A stretch of 64,000 nt of DNA from Bin5 sp022827195 (GCA_965208275.1 OZ242331.1:4030001-4094000); one strand, 5' to 3'. Numbered from the stretch's first letter, positions 43,930 through 52,449 are shown. Translations and numbers: made by a program. Notes: generated by a model not told the origin, from the sequence alone.

Positions 43930-45447
43930 ATGTCGAACGAAACGACTTTATTCGCGCATATTGTACCCTGGCTGACCGACAATATAGAGGATGTGGCCGT
44001 TGAAGCTCTGGGCTACATTTTGTCCAACTCCGAGGCTGCCCGCACCGCGCTGGCGGACGCAGTGAAGGACGGAGGTGTACGAGTTGGCCCTATCGACAGA
44101 GTGGAGACCTGGGAAATTGGCGATGAAGGAGCGATTCCGGACCTTGTCTGCTTTGATGGCGACGATTCCCAGAATCTGTTAATTGAAGCCAAGTTTTGGG
44201 CTGGACTGACAAAGAACCAGCCAAACCAGTATATCAAGCAATTGCAGGAGAATAGGCAGAATCGGCCTGCTGTGCTCCTCTTTGTCGCGCCCAGAGCACG
44301 ACTGGAACTGTTGTGGCCGGAACTGTGTGATCGGGCGAGGAAAGAGTTCAAAGTGTGCACCATCTCGAATTCGGGCTTGGTTCGCAGCGCGTCAGTTGAG
44401 AGCGACCTTCATCACCTACAGTTGATCAGTTGGGGAGCTCTGCTTGAACGTATGGGAAAAGCTGCTTGCGGTGTCGAAGATAAGGTCGCCACAGCCGATA
44501 TCCGGCAGTTGCGCGGTCTCACCGACCGGATGGATGGAGGCACTTACCTGCCCATACGTCCGGAGGAGCTGAGTTCCAAGTCCGCGTATCACATGCTTGA
44601 CTTAGCGCAACTCATTGACGATGCAACCGACTACGGTAAACAGAATCTCTGGATAAGCACGGAAGGGGCAAGAGCCACGCCACATAGGAGAGGATACGGT
44701 CGGTTTGTCCACATAGGTGGTGTAGGAACGTGGTTCGGCATTCACACTGAGGGTTGGGCGCGGCATAGCGATACCCCCTTATGGCTCTCATTCCATGAGA
44801 CCAATCGTGACCACCTGACCCGTACCGAATTGGACAAGAATTGCTTTGAACTTGAAGGAAGGTACTGCATTCCGATTGACGTGCCGAAGGCAGAGAATTA
44901 TCACGAAGTGTTGAATGCCGTAGTCAACAGTCTAAGGAATTTTGCGAAGCGGTTTGATGCCTCAGTTCCCGATACATCAGAGCGTATTGACTCGGACTTT
45001 CACCGGCAGTGGCATCACGAAACAGTAGGGCCGAAGTTCGCGGAGCAAATGCTGAGTATTGCGCAGATCGTGGATGATGTAGCCCGGCGCGCGGTTTATC
45101 GTGCAGATGAAATTGGGGGCAATTGGGCAAACACCGATGGACTGAAGAAAATCATCCACCCGCGGAGAGAAGGGTACGGAAGGTTCATCCGCATTGGTGG
45201 TGTAAAGGCGTGGCTCGGCATTCATTATGGCGCTTGGGCGGAGCACAGCGACACGCCCCTCTGGCTCGCCTTCAATCACAATGAAAGAGCGCGACTGGAT
45301 AACATTTCGGTCGCTAAGCATGAAGTGTACTGGAGACCCTGCATTCCGATTGATGTTCCAGCCACAGCCGAACGTGACGAAGAACTCGACTGCGTCGTCG
45401 CCAGCCTGAAAAACATCGCCGACCAACTGATAGCGTCGGACGCCTGA
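43930..45447 (+). CDS. PD-(D/E)XK-type nuclease-like protein with two copies of an unrecognised C-terminal domain
   Basis: A 505-residue protein. Residues 1-200 form a restriction-endonuclease-like core with P70-D71 (IPDLVCFDGDD) and E86-A87-K88 (LLIEAKFWAGL), followed by QPNQYIKQLQ and VLLFVAPRARLELLW. Residues about 219-341 and 370-501 are two homologous copies of a domain I do not recognise, sharing GYGRF, IGGV, W-x-GIH, WA-x-HSDTPLWL and CIPIDVP, spaced 160 residues apart. The middle and second halves have lower GC than their neighbours, suggesting acquisition. ATG at 43930 follows AAAGG. A nuclease coupled to a duplicated sensor or ligand domain fits a defence role, but this is inference. 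Confidence 0.75.
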   Translation: MSNETTLFAHIVPWLTDNIEDVAVEALGYILSNSEAARTALADAVKDGGVRVGPIDRVETWEIGDEGAIPDLVCFDGDDSQNLLIEAKFWAGLTKNQPNQYIKQLQENRQNRPAVLLFVAPRARLELLWPELCDRARKEFKVCTISNSGLVRSASVESDLHHLQLISWGALLERMGKAACGVEDKVATADIRQLRGLTDRMDGGTYLPIRPEELSSKSAYHMLDLAQLIDDATDYGKQNLWISTEGARATPHRRGYGRFVHIGGVGTWFGIHTEGWARHSDTPLWLSFHETNRDHLTRTELDKNCFELEGRYCIPIDVPKAENYHEVLNAVVNSLRNFAKRFDASVPDTSERIDSDFHRQWHHETVGPKFAEQMLSIAQIVDDVARRAVYRADEIGGNWANTDGLKKIIHPRREGYGRFIRIGGVKAWLGIHYGAWAEHSDTPLWLAFNHNERARLDNISVAKHEVYWRPCIPIDVPATAERDEELDCVVASLKNIADQLIASDA

Positions 45448-45557
45448 CAGCCTGCCCAACGCCGATCTAGAGCCCGGCCCCGCCCAATTTCAACGAAAAG
45501 TCCGCTTCGCCTCAAAACAAAAAATGCAGAGCACACGCTCTGCATTTCCCCCAAAAA

Positions 45558-45630
45558 TGAGCCCCCTGGGACTCGAACCCAGAACCCACGGCTTAAAAGG
45601 CCGTTGCTCTACCAATTGAGCTAGGGACCC
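45558..45630 (-). tRNA. tRNA-Lys, anticodon TTT
   Basis: A 73-nt minus-strand cloverleaf: acceptor GGGTCCC with GGGGCTC, anticodon stem ACGGC/GCCGT with loop CTTTTAA (anticodon TTT), T loop TTCGAGT. CCA is not encoded. Confidence 0.95.
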
Positions 45631-45646
45631 GCGACAACGGCCCCCC

Positions 45647-45676
45647 ATTCTAGCCCAGACGACCGGGCCGGGCAAA
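45647..45676 (-). promoter_or_regulatory. Promoter of tRNA-Lys
   Basis: On the minus strand TTTGCC (45671-45676) and TAGAAT (45647-45652) are 18 nt apart, starting transcription about 10 nt before the tRNA. Confidence 0.6.
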
Positions 45677-45727
45677 CTTTGACGCCCAAAAACAGAGCGC
45701 CGCCGCATTCAGGCGCGCGAGTACAGC

Positions 45728-46465
45728 CTAGAGAATGGGCGGCTCGTCGGCATAGTATTCGTCGCGCAGCGAATCGGCCTGCGCGATCCAGCCGGCAAAG
45801 TCGAGGTGGTCCCCCGCGAGATGCGCCGGGATGATGCGCGCCAGCTCGTCCGGCGCACGCTCCGCCAGCTGGCGGAAGGTGAAGATGCCGGCCGCGTAGA
45901 GCTCGTCCTCGTACACCTGGTCGATACCGACAATGCGGGTCAGATCCTCGGGCAGCGGGCCATCGTAGACCGCGCCGACGCGGTCATTGGCCTTCGCCAG
46001 CTCACCCGCCTGCTCGATCCAGGCGCGCGTGTTGCTGCCCGGCAGCGCCCTGGTGATCTCCTGCAGCGAGCCGGCGTCCATACGCGAAAGCTGGTCCCAG
46101 GTAAAGATGCCGACCTGGTAGAGCCGCCGCTCGTAGAGACCGCCGATGCCGTGGACGGCCGTGAGGTTGTCGGGCCGGTTGGCTTGGGGCTGCGCTTTGC
46201 GCCGTTTTGCACGTCCGCGCTTGGGCTTTTCAACCTTCGGCCGGGCTTTCTCGCGGACGCGGGCAGAGGACGCAGCTGTACTGCCTGTGACCGGCGGCGC
46301 GTCCCGCTCGCCCATCTGGCGGCCGCCCCTGAAAGCGGAGGAGGCCATGGCCATTTCGATGCGCCTGCGCCGGCCGCGATACCAGACCCACTCCACCAGT
46401 GTCGTCGTTATCCAGCCGAACAACAGACCAGCCAAGATATAACCGAGCAAACTCGACAGTTCCAT
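45728..46465 (-). CDS. Membrane-anchored protein with two helix-hairpin-helix domains
   Basis: A 245-residue protein with one N-terminal membrane helix (SSLLGYILAGLLFGWITTTLV), a basic and flexible linker (residues about 30-100), and two related helix-hairpin-helix units. The first is DNLTAVHGIGGLYERRLYQ..GIFTWDQL, the second DLTRIVGIDQVYEDELYAAGIFTFRQL. This is the DUF4332-like HhH family, found as membrane-tethered or NADH-dehydrogenase-associated proteins; DNA binding is possible but unproven. No strong ribosome-binding site is noted. It lies alone between tRNA-Lys and an RNA methyltransferase. Confidence 0.8.
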   Translation of the reverse strand: MELSSLLGYILAGLLFGWITTTLVEWVWYRGRRRRIEMAMASSAFRGGRQMGERDAPPVTGSTAASSARVREKARPKVEKPKRGRAKRRKAQPQANRPDNLTAVHGIGGLYERRLYQVGIFTWDQLSRMDAGSLQEITRALPGSNTRAWIEQAGELAKANDRVGAVYDGPLPEDLTRIVGIDQVYEDELYAAGIFTFRQLAERAPDELARIIPAHLAGDHLDFAGWIAQADSLRDEYYADEPPIL

Positions 46466-46598
46466 TCCTGCCCCCGCACGCTGCGGAAAAAGGCCTGCCT
46501 TTGACGAGGTCAGGCGTGCGCGATTCGCTGTGCTTTCGTCTCCTTAAAAGTGTATCCCGCGGCCCGAAAGCTTGTCAATCCGCTGCGCACTGCCGCTT

Positions 46599-47384
46599 TC
46601 ACGCTCTCCTCGCCGTCCGCCGCTGGCGCGCGGCCTCGAAGAGAATGGCCGCGCCGGCTGCGGCGACGTTGAGCGACTCGGTCGCCGCAGCCATCGGAAT
46701 CGCGACCGTTGCCGCGCCGGCGCGGACCTGTGGACTCGCGCCGTGTGCCTCGCTGCCGAGCACGAGCGCCGACGGCCTGCTCCAATCGACCTCGTCGTAG
46801 CGCAGGTCGCCCTGCGCGCTTGCAAGGTAGAGAGACTGGCCGGCGGAGAGCAGCGTCCCGAGCGCGTCCCAGTTTTCCAACGTGCGCAGCGGCACCCGAA
46901 AGTGGGCGCCCATCGCCGCACGCATGACCTTGCCGTTGAAGGGATCGACACAGCCCGGCCCGAACAGGACCTGGTCGACGGCCGCGGCCGCGGCCGTGCG
47001 CAAGAGGGTGCCCGCGTTTCCGGGATCGCGCACGCCGTCGAGGACAAGCGAAAGCGCGGCAGCGGCAGGCAGGGGCAACTGCGGCGCGGCGACAACCGCG
47101 ACGATCGACTGCGGCGATACGGTCTCGCTGATCCGGTCGAGGAGCTCCGGGCTCAAGAGATAGAGAGGACAGAGCGCCTCGATCTGCGCCACCAGTTCTG
47201 GGCGCGCGCCAGCCGCGGCCGCGGTGACAAAGCAGCTGTGGAATGCGGCGCGCATCGACAGCGCATCCTGCACCAGGCGGGTGCCCTCCACGAGGCAGAG
47301 GCCGTGCGCCTGGCGCTGCCGCCGGCGGCGCAGCTTGCCCGCCAGTTTGAGCTGCGAATTGCCGGCGCTGCTGATCTCTTTCAT
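46599..47384 (-). CDS. TrmH/SpoU-family RNA 2'-O-methyltransferase
   Basis: A 261-residue SPOUT methyltransferase using SAM to methylate ribose 2'-OH in rRNA or tRNA. The N-terminal substrate-binding domain (LCLVEGTRLVQDALSM) and the catalytic domain with ALSLVLDGVRDPGNAGTLLRTA, VMRAAMGAHFRVPL and ATESLNVAAAGAAILFEA carry motifs 1-3, including the deep-knot region. The ATG at 47384 fits the family N-terminus better than an ORF extension of 35 codons. It follows rplT downstream of a terminator, so it may have its own promoter. Confidence 0.9.
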   Translation of the reverse strand: MKEISSAGNSQLKLAGKLRRRRQRQAHGLCLVEGTRLVQDALSMRAAFHSCFVTAAAAGARPELVAQIEALCPLYLLSPELLDRISETVSPQSIVAVVAAPQLPLPAAAALSLVLDGVRDPGNAGTLLRTAAAAAVDQVLFGPGCVDPFNGKVMRAAMGAHFRVPLRTLENWDALGTLLSAGQSLYLASAQGDLRYDEVDWSRPSALVLGSEAHGASPQVRAGAATVAIPMAAATESLNVAAAGAAILFEAARQRRTARRA

Positions 47385-47397
47385 TGCGACTGGACTA

Positions 47398-47434
47398 GCC
47401 CGGGCGGCCGCAAGTGGATAGCGGCGGCCCGGGC
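47398..47434 (-). other. Long GC-rich hairpin upstream of the methyltransferase start
   Basis: Two 14-nt arms (47398-47411 and 47421-47434) pair with only one mismatch around loop AAGTGGATA. It lies between the rplT terminator and the methyltransferase ATG at 47384. It lacks a U tract, so it is more likely a leader structure affecting that gene's ribosome-binding region than a terminator. Confidence 0.5.
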
Positions 47435-47453
47435 CAAATCTACGTTTCGGACG

Positions 47454-47481
47454 AAAAAAGGCAGAGGCAATTGCCTCTGCC
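47454..47481 (-). terminator. Rho-independent terminator of the infC-rpmI-rplT unit
   Basis: The palindrome 47460-47481 forms a 9-bp stem GGCAGAGGC/GCCTCTGCC with an AATT loop, followed on the minus strand by six T residues (47454-47459). It lies 39 nt after the rplT stop. Confidence 0.85.
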
Positions 47482-47519
47482 ATCTGCACACTGAATTGTC
47501 CGAAGGGCCAACGGCCAGG

Positions 47520-47876
47520 CTAATTCAAATGGCTCTTGGCCAGCTCGGCCAAGGCGCTGAATCCATCGGCGTCGCGCACCGCGATGTCGGCCAGGACTTT
47601 GCGATCGACCTCGACGTCGGCCTTCTTGAGACCGTAGATCAGATGGCTGTAATTGAGGCCGTTGAGGCGGGCCGCGGCGTTGATACGGGTGATCCAGAGG
47701 CGGCGGAAGTCACGCTTGCGCGCGCGGCGGTCGCGGTAAGCAAAGGCAAGCGAGCGCAGCATCGCCTCATTGGCGCGCTTGAAGAGCTTCGAGCGGCTGC
47801 CGAACTGCCCCTTGGTGAATTTAAGTACCTTCTTATGACGTCTGTGCGCGTATACCTTGGGTCTGGAGCGTGGCAT
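47520..47876 (-). CDS. rplT: 50S ribosomal protein L20
   Basis: A 118-residue L20, an early 50S assembly protein binding 23S rRNA. MPRSRPKVYAHRRHKKVLK, QFGSRSKLFKRANEAML, RDFRRLWITRINAAARLNG and LKKADVEVDRKVLADIAV are diagnostic. ATG at 47876 with GAGGA upstream excludes ten extra codons. In E. coli and Bacillus L20 represses its own operon by binding the mRNA leader; a leader exists here between the promoter at 49092 and infC, but no structure has been proved. Last gene of the unit and followed by a terminator. Confidence 0.97.
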   Translation of the reverse strand: MPRSRPKVYAHRRHKKVLKFTKGQFGSRSKLFKRANEAMLRSLAFAYRDRRARKRDFRRLWITRINAAARLNGLNYSHLIYGLKKADVEVDRKVLADIAVRDADGFSALAELAKSHLN

Positions 47877-47967
47877 CGGTCGAATCCTCGTGTCTGGCGA
47901 AAACAACGCCTGGAATCCCGCAGGAAGCCAGGCGCCCCATCAGCATCAATGGCTGTACGATGGCCGG

Positions 47968-48156
47968 TCAGGCGACCATGCTCTTGATCAACTTGGCCTG
48001 ACCGGTGTTCTTGCTGGTAATTTTCTGACGATATTCGCTGACTTTGCGTTTCTTGCGGCGCAGATGGTTTCCGCCCTGCTTGCGACGCATCAGTTTGCCG
48101 TTCTTGGTGACGCGAAAACGTTTCTGCGCGCCCTTATGGCTCTTCATCTTTGGCAT
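47968..48156 (-). CDS. rpmI: 50S ribosomal protein L35
   Basis: A 62-residue L35 with MPKMKSHKGAQKRFRVTKNG, KLMRRKQGGNHLRRKKRK and QAKLIKSM, as in the family (about 64). ATG at 48156 follows a weak GGGACGAA. It lies 240 nt after infC and 91 nt before rplT in the standard infC-rpmI-rplT order, and is expected to be co-regulated with L20. Confidence 0.96.
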   Translation of the reverse strand: MPKMKSHKGAQKRFRVTKNGKLMRRKQGGNHLRRKKRKVSEYRQKITSKNTGQAKLIKSMVA

Positions 48157-48396
48157 AGTTCGTCCCGGCTGCTCCCGCGCCCCGCTCAGGAAGGGACGCA
48201 TTGAACCTTTCTGTTGACATGCATTGAGCACGGAAACACCCGTCCGCGGATGCGAAACAAAAGGCGGCGTGCAAGCAATGGATGATAGCATAACCCGCCG
48301 CCAAGCCCAAAAAAAGGGCAGGCGGTTCGCACAAACAGCTATTTTCGCCCGGCGGCACGGGGAGGGAATGAACAGTGCCGCCGGCGAAAAGGTTCG

Positions 48397-48909
48397 TTAC
48401 GCGGCTGGTGCGAGTAGCATCACCATGCTGCGGCCCTCAAAGCCAGGATGGGATTCGACGACCGCCTCTTCAGCCAGCTCTTCCGTGACCCGCTTCATCA
48501 GTTCGAGGGCGATGTCGCGGTGGACGATTTCACGCCCTCGGAAGCGGATGCGCACCCGTACTTTGGCGCCGTCATTCAGGAACTTTCTCGCCTTGTTGAG
48601 GACGACCTGAATGTCGTGTTCGCCGGTCTTGGGCCGCAGCCGTACTTCCTTGATCTCGATCTGTTTCTGGGCCCTGCGCGATTCACGCTCGCGCTTCTGC
48701 CTTTCGTAGAGGTACTTGCCGTAATCCATCAAGCGGCAGACGGGCGGATTGGCATTGGGCGCCACCTCTACCAGGTCCAGATCCCGGTCCTCGGCGGCCT
48801 GGAGTGCGTCCTGCACTGCCATAATGCCGAGCTGTGCCCCGACTTCGTCGATGACCCTCACTTCGCGTGTACGAATCCGGTGATTGATTCGTGTGGTGTT
48901 TCTGCTAAT
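48397..48909 (-). CDS. infC: Translation initiation factor IF-3, AUU start
   Basis: A 170-residue IF-3 which keeps 30S subunits free and checks initiator tRNA and start codons. N-domain: NTTRINHRIRTREVRVID, LGIMAVQDALQAAEDRDLDLVEVAPNANPPVCR; C-domain: RPKTGEHDIQVVLNKARKFL, VRIRFRGREIVHRDIAL and GFEGRSMVMLLAP. The start is ATT at 48909-48907: AAGGAG (48922-48917) lies 7 nt before it, whereas the only nearby alternative, GTG at 48915, is 1 nt from the AAGGAG. E. coli infC also starts with AUU, giving IF-3 autoregulation. Followed by rpmI and rplT. Confidence 0.92.
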   Translation of the reverse strand: MSRNTTRINHRIRTREVRVIDEVGAQLGIMAVQDALQAAEDRDLDLVEVAPNANPPVCRLMDYGKYLYERQKRERESRRAQKQIEIKEVRLRPKTGEHDIQVVLNKARKFLNDGAKVRVRIRFRGREIVHRDIALELMKRVTEELAEEAVVESHPGFEGRSMVMLLAPAA

Positions 48910-49091
48910 ACTCACTCTCCTTTTGGCAAGTTGCCCTCAGCAGCAGAGGCGTTAGCGCCCGTCTCCCGCAATCGGTAGTGGGATGGCTCGCGCTCAAATG
49001 ACATAGTGGCACTGCATTGAACCACGTATTGAGAGAGGGGTTGCTGCCAGGGCACTTCAGTGGTGGTTGGTCCAACTGTTTGCTCGCTCGC

Positions 49092-49120
49092 AGTATATCA
49101 GTTCAAAGGGTACGCGTCAA
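49092..49120 (-). promoter_or_regulatory. Sigma-70-type promoter of infC-rpmI-rplT
   Basis: On the minus strand TTGACG (49115-49120) and TATACT (49092-49097) have 17-nt spacing. Transcription would begin near 49085, leaving a leader of about 175 nt before infC, long enough for an L20-type control structure. It sits between thrS and infC, so infC-rpmI-rplT need not depend on thrS transcription. Confidence 0.8.
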
Positions 49121-49251
49121 GCCCAATTTCGGCGACGGACGCAGCCGCGATATGGTTCCCCGCTGCGATTGGTCCTCTGGTCGGAGCGGCGTGATGGGAC
49201 CGATGGCCCCACCCAACCGCCCTGCCCGCATCGTCAAGTCTTGACTTCAAT

Positions 49252-51066
49252 TCAGAGGGTCTTGGCGCGGGTCGCGACGCGCTCGGTAACCAGCTCGACG
49301 AACGCCCCGACCGGCAGCCCGTTCTGACGCGAGCCGTCGCGTTTGCGCAGCGAAACCGTCTCCTCTTCAACCTCACGGTCGCCGACGATCAGCATGTATG
49401 GGACCTTCATGTTCTGGGCCTGCCGGATCTTGTTGTTCATGCGGTCGCTGCTGAGGTCGGAGGCAACGCGGACACCGGCGCCGGTCAGGCGCTCTTCGAT
49501 CTGCGCGGCGTAGTCGTTGTGCGATGAGGTAACCGGGATGACGCGCACCTGTTCCGGGCACAGCCAGACAGGAAAGTTGCCGCCGTAATGTTCAATCAGG
49601 AAACCGATCGTGCGCTCATGCGTCCCGAGGGGAGCGCGATGGATGCAGAGAGGGGTCTCGCGCTCGCCGTCGGCGTTGATGTAAGAGAGATCGAGACGCT
49701 CGGGCTGGGCAAAGTCGACCTGGTTGGTGGCGAGGGTAAACTCGCGGCCGATGGCGCTCCAGATCTGGACGTCGATTTTGGGGCCGTAGAAGGCGGCCTC
49801 GTCCGGCTCCTCGACAAAGGGCACGTTCCCTTCGGTCATCGCGCGGCGTACCATCTCCTCGGTCTTCTGCCAGAGTGAACGATTGTCGACATATTTCTGG
49901 CCCAGCTTCTTGGGATGATGCGTGCTGAGGCGCATGACGTACCGATCGATGTCGAACAGGTCGAAGTAGATCTTGTAGAGGTCGATCACGCGCATGAACT
50001 CAGCGGCGAACTGCGCCTCCGAGCAGTAGATATGGGCATCGTTCATCTGCATGGAACGAACGCGCATCAGCCCGAAAAGCTCGCCGCTCTGTTCATAGCG
50101 GTAGCAGGTGCCGTACTCCGCCAGGCGCACGGGCAGCTCGCGATAGCTGCGCAGCTTGGAGCCGAAGATCTTGTGGTGCATGGGGCAGTTCATCGGCTTT
50201 ACATAGTAGGTGACCCCTTCCATCTCCATCGGCGGGTACATGCTGTCCTTGTAAAAGTCGAGGTGCCCGCTGCGCAGGAACAGGTCCTCCTTAGTCAGAT
50301 GGGGCGTGCGCACGCGCTGATAGCCGGCGGCCTCTTCGGTCTCTTTAGCCAGGCGTTCCAGCTCTTCGATGATGACGGAGCCGCGCGGCAGCCATAGCGG
50401 CAGACCCGGCCCGACCTCGTCTTCAAAGATGAAGATCTCCAGCTCGCGACCCAGTTTGCGGTGGTCGCGCTTCCGCGCCTCCTCCATCTGATCGAGGTAG
50501 CTCCTCAACTCTTTGCGGTTGCGCCAGGCCGTGCCGTAGACGCGTTGCAGCATCGCGTTCTTCTCGTCGCCGCGCCAGTAGGCCCCGGCCACGCTGAGAA
50601 GGCGGAAGGCGTCGGCCACGATCTTGCCGGTGTGCTCGACGTGGGGCCCGCGGCAGAGGTCCTCGAACGTGTCATGCTTGTAGGTGCTGATGACCGGCTT
50701 TTCGGTCACCTCGTTGCCGTATTCGTCGATCTCTCCCTCGTCGAGTCCGTCGATGAGTTCCAGCTTGTAGGGCTGGTCGGCAAAGAGCTGGCGCGCCTCG
50801 CCGGCGCTGACCTCGCGATAGGCGAAGTCGTGCTTGCCGCCGATGATCTGGCGCATGCGCTTCTCTATCGCCTTGAGGTCGTCGGTGCGGAAAGTGCGCG
50901 GCGCGCCTTCTTCGTCGAGACCGAGATCGAAATCGTAGTAGAAACCGTTCTCGATCGGCGGCCCGATGGCGTACTTGGCGTCGGGATAGAGTTCCAGCAC
51001 GGCCTGGGCCATGACGTGGGCTGCGCTATGGCGAATCTTGTAAAGATCGTCTATTCGTAAGGCCAT
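49252..51066 (-). CDS. thrS: Threonyl-tRNA synthetase lacking the TGS domain
   Basis: A 604-residue class II aminoacyl-tRNA synthetase charging tRNA-Thr. It begins directly with the editing domain (KIRHSAAHVMAQAVLELYP, with the HSAAH motif). The catalytic core has the zinc cysteine and histidine in VKPMNCPMHHKIF, motif 2 RYEQSGELFGLMRVRSMQMNDAHIYC region and motif 3 PLGTHERTIGFLIEHY; the anticodon-binding domain follows (WLCPEQVRVIPVTSSHNDYA). The usual N-terminal TGS domain (about 60 residues) is missing. AGGAGCAAGGAAG precedes the ATG. Standard order upstream of infC. Confidence 0.96.
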   Translation of the reverse strand: MALRIDDLYKIRHSAAHVMAQAVLELYPDAKYAIGPPIENGFYYDFDLGLDEEGAPRTFRTDDLKAIEKRMRQIIGGKHDFAYREVSAGEARQLFADQPYKLELIDGLDEGEIDEYGNEVTEKPVISTYKHDTFEDLCRGPHVEHTGKIVADAFRLLSVAGAYWRGDEKNAMLQRVYGTAWRNRKELRSYLDQMEEARKRDHRKLGRELEIFIFEDEVGPGLPLWLPRGSVIIEELERLAKETEEAAGYQRVRTPHLTKEDLFLRSGHLDFYKDSMYPPMEMEGVTYYVKPMNCPMHHKIFGSKLRSYRELPVRLAEYGTCYRYEQSGELFGLMRVRSMQMNDAHIYCSEAQFAAEFMRVIDLYKIYFDLFDIDRYVMRLSTHHPKKLGQKYVDNRSLWQKTEEMVRRAMTEGNVPFVEEPDEAAFYGPKIDVQIWSAIGREFTLATNQVDFAQPERLDLSYINADGERETPLCIHRAPLGTHERTIGFLIEHYGGNFPVWLCPEQVRVIPVTSSHNDYAAQIEERLTGAGVRVASDLSSDRMNNKIRQAQNMKVPYMLIVGDREVEEETVSLRKRDGSRQNGLPVGAFVELVTERVATRAKTL

Positions 51067-51139
51067 TCTTCCTTGCTCCTGGGAAACCTTGGATTGACTG
51101 TGTCCGGTCGCCAGCGGCGCGCTGGTCGCTGTTGACAGT

Positions 51140-52333
51140 TCATGCGCTGTGCGTAGTCAACCATGCAGCGCTCCACCATGTAAGGTAGAGCAGCTGCTGC
51201 ATCCCCTTTACAAGCGGCAACGGGTCGATCCATTCGCTGAGCCGGTGAACGTCCCCGCCGTCGGTAAGACCGACGCAGACGGCAGGAATGTTCCGGCTGA
51301 GGGGCACATTGGCATCGGTGCTGCTGATGCGGGCGTCGCTGCGCTCCTCGATGCCAAGTTCGTGCAGAACTGTGCACGCGGCCTGCACGAGCGGATGCTC
51401 GAATGGGAGTTCGCCGGCGGGACGGTGGCCGATCTGTTCGTGGCACAGGGTGAGGCCGTCGTCGCAAACGCGGTGCGCCTCGACGCGGCGCTCGATGATG
51501 CGCTGCACCTGCCCATCGAGCCAGATGAGCGTCTCCGGTGATGCACTGCGCAGGTCCAGTTCCATCCAGGCTTCCTGGGCAATCGTATTGATCGAGGTGC
51601 CGCCGCCGATACGGCCGATATTGAAACTCGTGCGCGGCGTGTGGGGCACCTGCAGATTTACGATCTCCTCGGCAACGGCAACCAGGCCGTGTACCGCGCT
51701 GGCCGCGCCAAAGTCACCCCAGCTATGACCGCCCGGCGCGGTGGCGGAAGTGCGGTAGCGGCGCACGCCAAGCGCCTGATGGACGATACGTCCGAGACCC
51801 ATGCCCTCGATCACGAGCGCCGCGCCGCCGTCCGCGTGAAAACGATCGACAACGCGTTTCATGCCGCGCAGATCGCCCAATCCCTCTTCCATCGAGTTGG
51901 CGACGAGCCAGATGTCGACCGGCGGCGGCGCAAGTTCGACCAATGTTTCGGCCAGGGTGAGCAGACCGGCAACACCGGTGGAATTGTCCCCGATGCCCGG
52001 CCCGCGCAGCAAGCCGTTGCTGAAGCGCTGCAGCCGCAGGTCGGTCTCCCGCGGGAAGACGGTATCGGTATGGGCGGAAACGAGCAGGGCAGGACGCGCC
52101 TGCAAGCCGGGAACGCGGCCATAGACGTTGTCCAGTTCATCTCGCTCGACGTCGGCCAGGCCGATGGCGCGCATCCGCTCTTCGATCCACGCGGCGCGCT
52201 CGGATTCGGCGCCGGTCGGCGCTGGGATCTGCTGGACGGCGACGCAGAGATCGACCAGCCGCCCGTGCTTGCCGGCATAGGCAGCGGCGGCCGCGCGTAT
52301 TGCCTCCCCGCGGGGAAGCCCGTCAATCAGCAT
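51140..52333 (-). CDS. M20-family metallopeptidase
   Basis: A 397-residue dizinc exopeptidase of the M20 (ArgE/DapE/PepT-like) group. Metal and catalytic motifs: VSAHTDTVFPR (H and D), GPGIGDNSTGVAGL (bridging D), SMEEGLGDLRG (catalytic EE), EGMGLGRIVHQ and a final STDANVPLSRNIPAVCVGL. The dimerisation domain with TAPGGHSWGDFGAASA is in place. It may remove N-acyl groups or cleave di/tripeptides. AGGTG precedes the ATG. It is transcribed toward thrS but stands on its own, about 75 nt upstream of it. Confidence 0.93.
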   Translation of the reverse strand: MLIDGLPRGEAIRAAAAAYAGKHGRLVDLCVAVQQIPAPTGAESERAAWIEERMRAIGLADVERDELDNVYGRVPGLQARPALLVSAHTDTVFPRETDLRLQRFSNGLLRGPGIGDNSTGVAGLLTLAETLVELAPPPVDIWLVANSMEEGLGDLRGMKRVVDRFHADGGAALVIEGMGLGRIVHQALGVRRYRTSATAPGGHSWGDFGAASAVHGLVAVAEEIVNLQVPHTPRTSFNIGRIGGGTSINTIAQEAWMELDLRSASPETLIWLDGQVQRIIERRVEAHRVCDDGLTLCHEQIGHRPAGELPFEHPLVQAACTVLHELGIEERSDARISSTDANVPLSRNIPAVCVGLTDGGDVHRLSEWIDPLPLVKGMQQLLYLTWWSAAWLTTHSA

Positions 52334-52384
52334 GAAACACCTGTCGAAACCGATGGTTGCACGAGTTCGTCCTGTGATCGCAAT

Positions 52385-52414
52385 AGAACAACAAGGGCGC
52401 CCGATCGAGCGCCC
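52385..52414 (-). terminator. Probable terminator after the triple-Cache lipoprotein gene
   Basis: GGGCGC (52395-52400) pairs with GCGCCC (52409-52414) around an 8-nt loop; on the minus strand it is followed by the U-rich TTGTTGTTCT. It lies 36 nt after the stop at 52450. Confidence 0.55.
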
Positions 52415-52449
52415 CTGTCAAACTGCTGGCCTGTCACCGGTGTTTCGGC

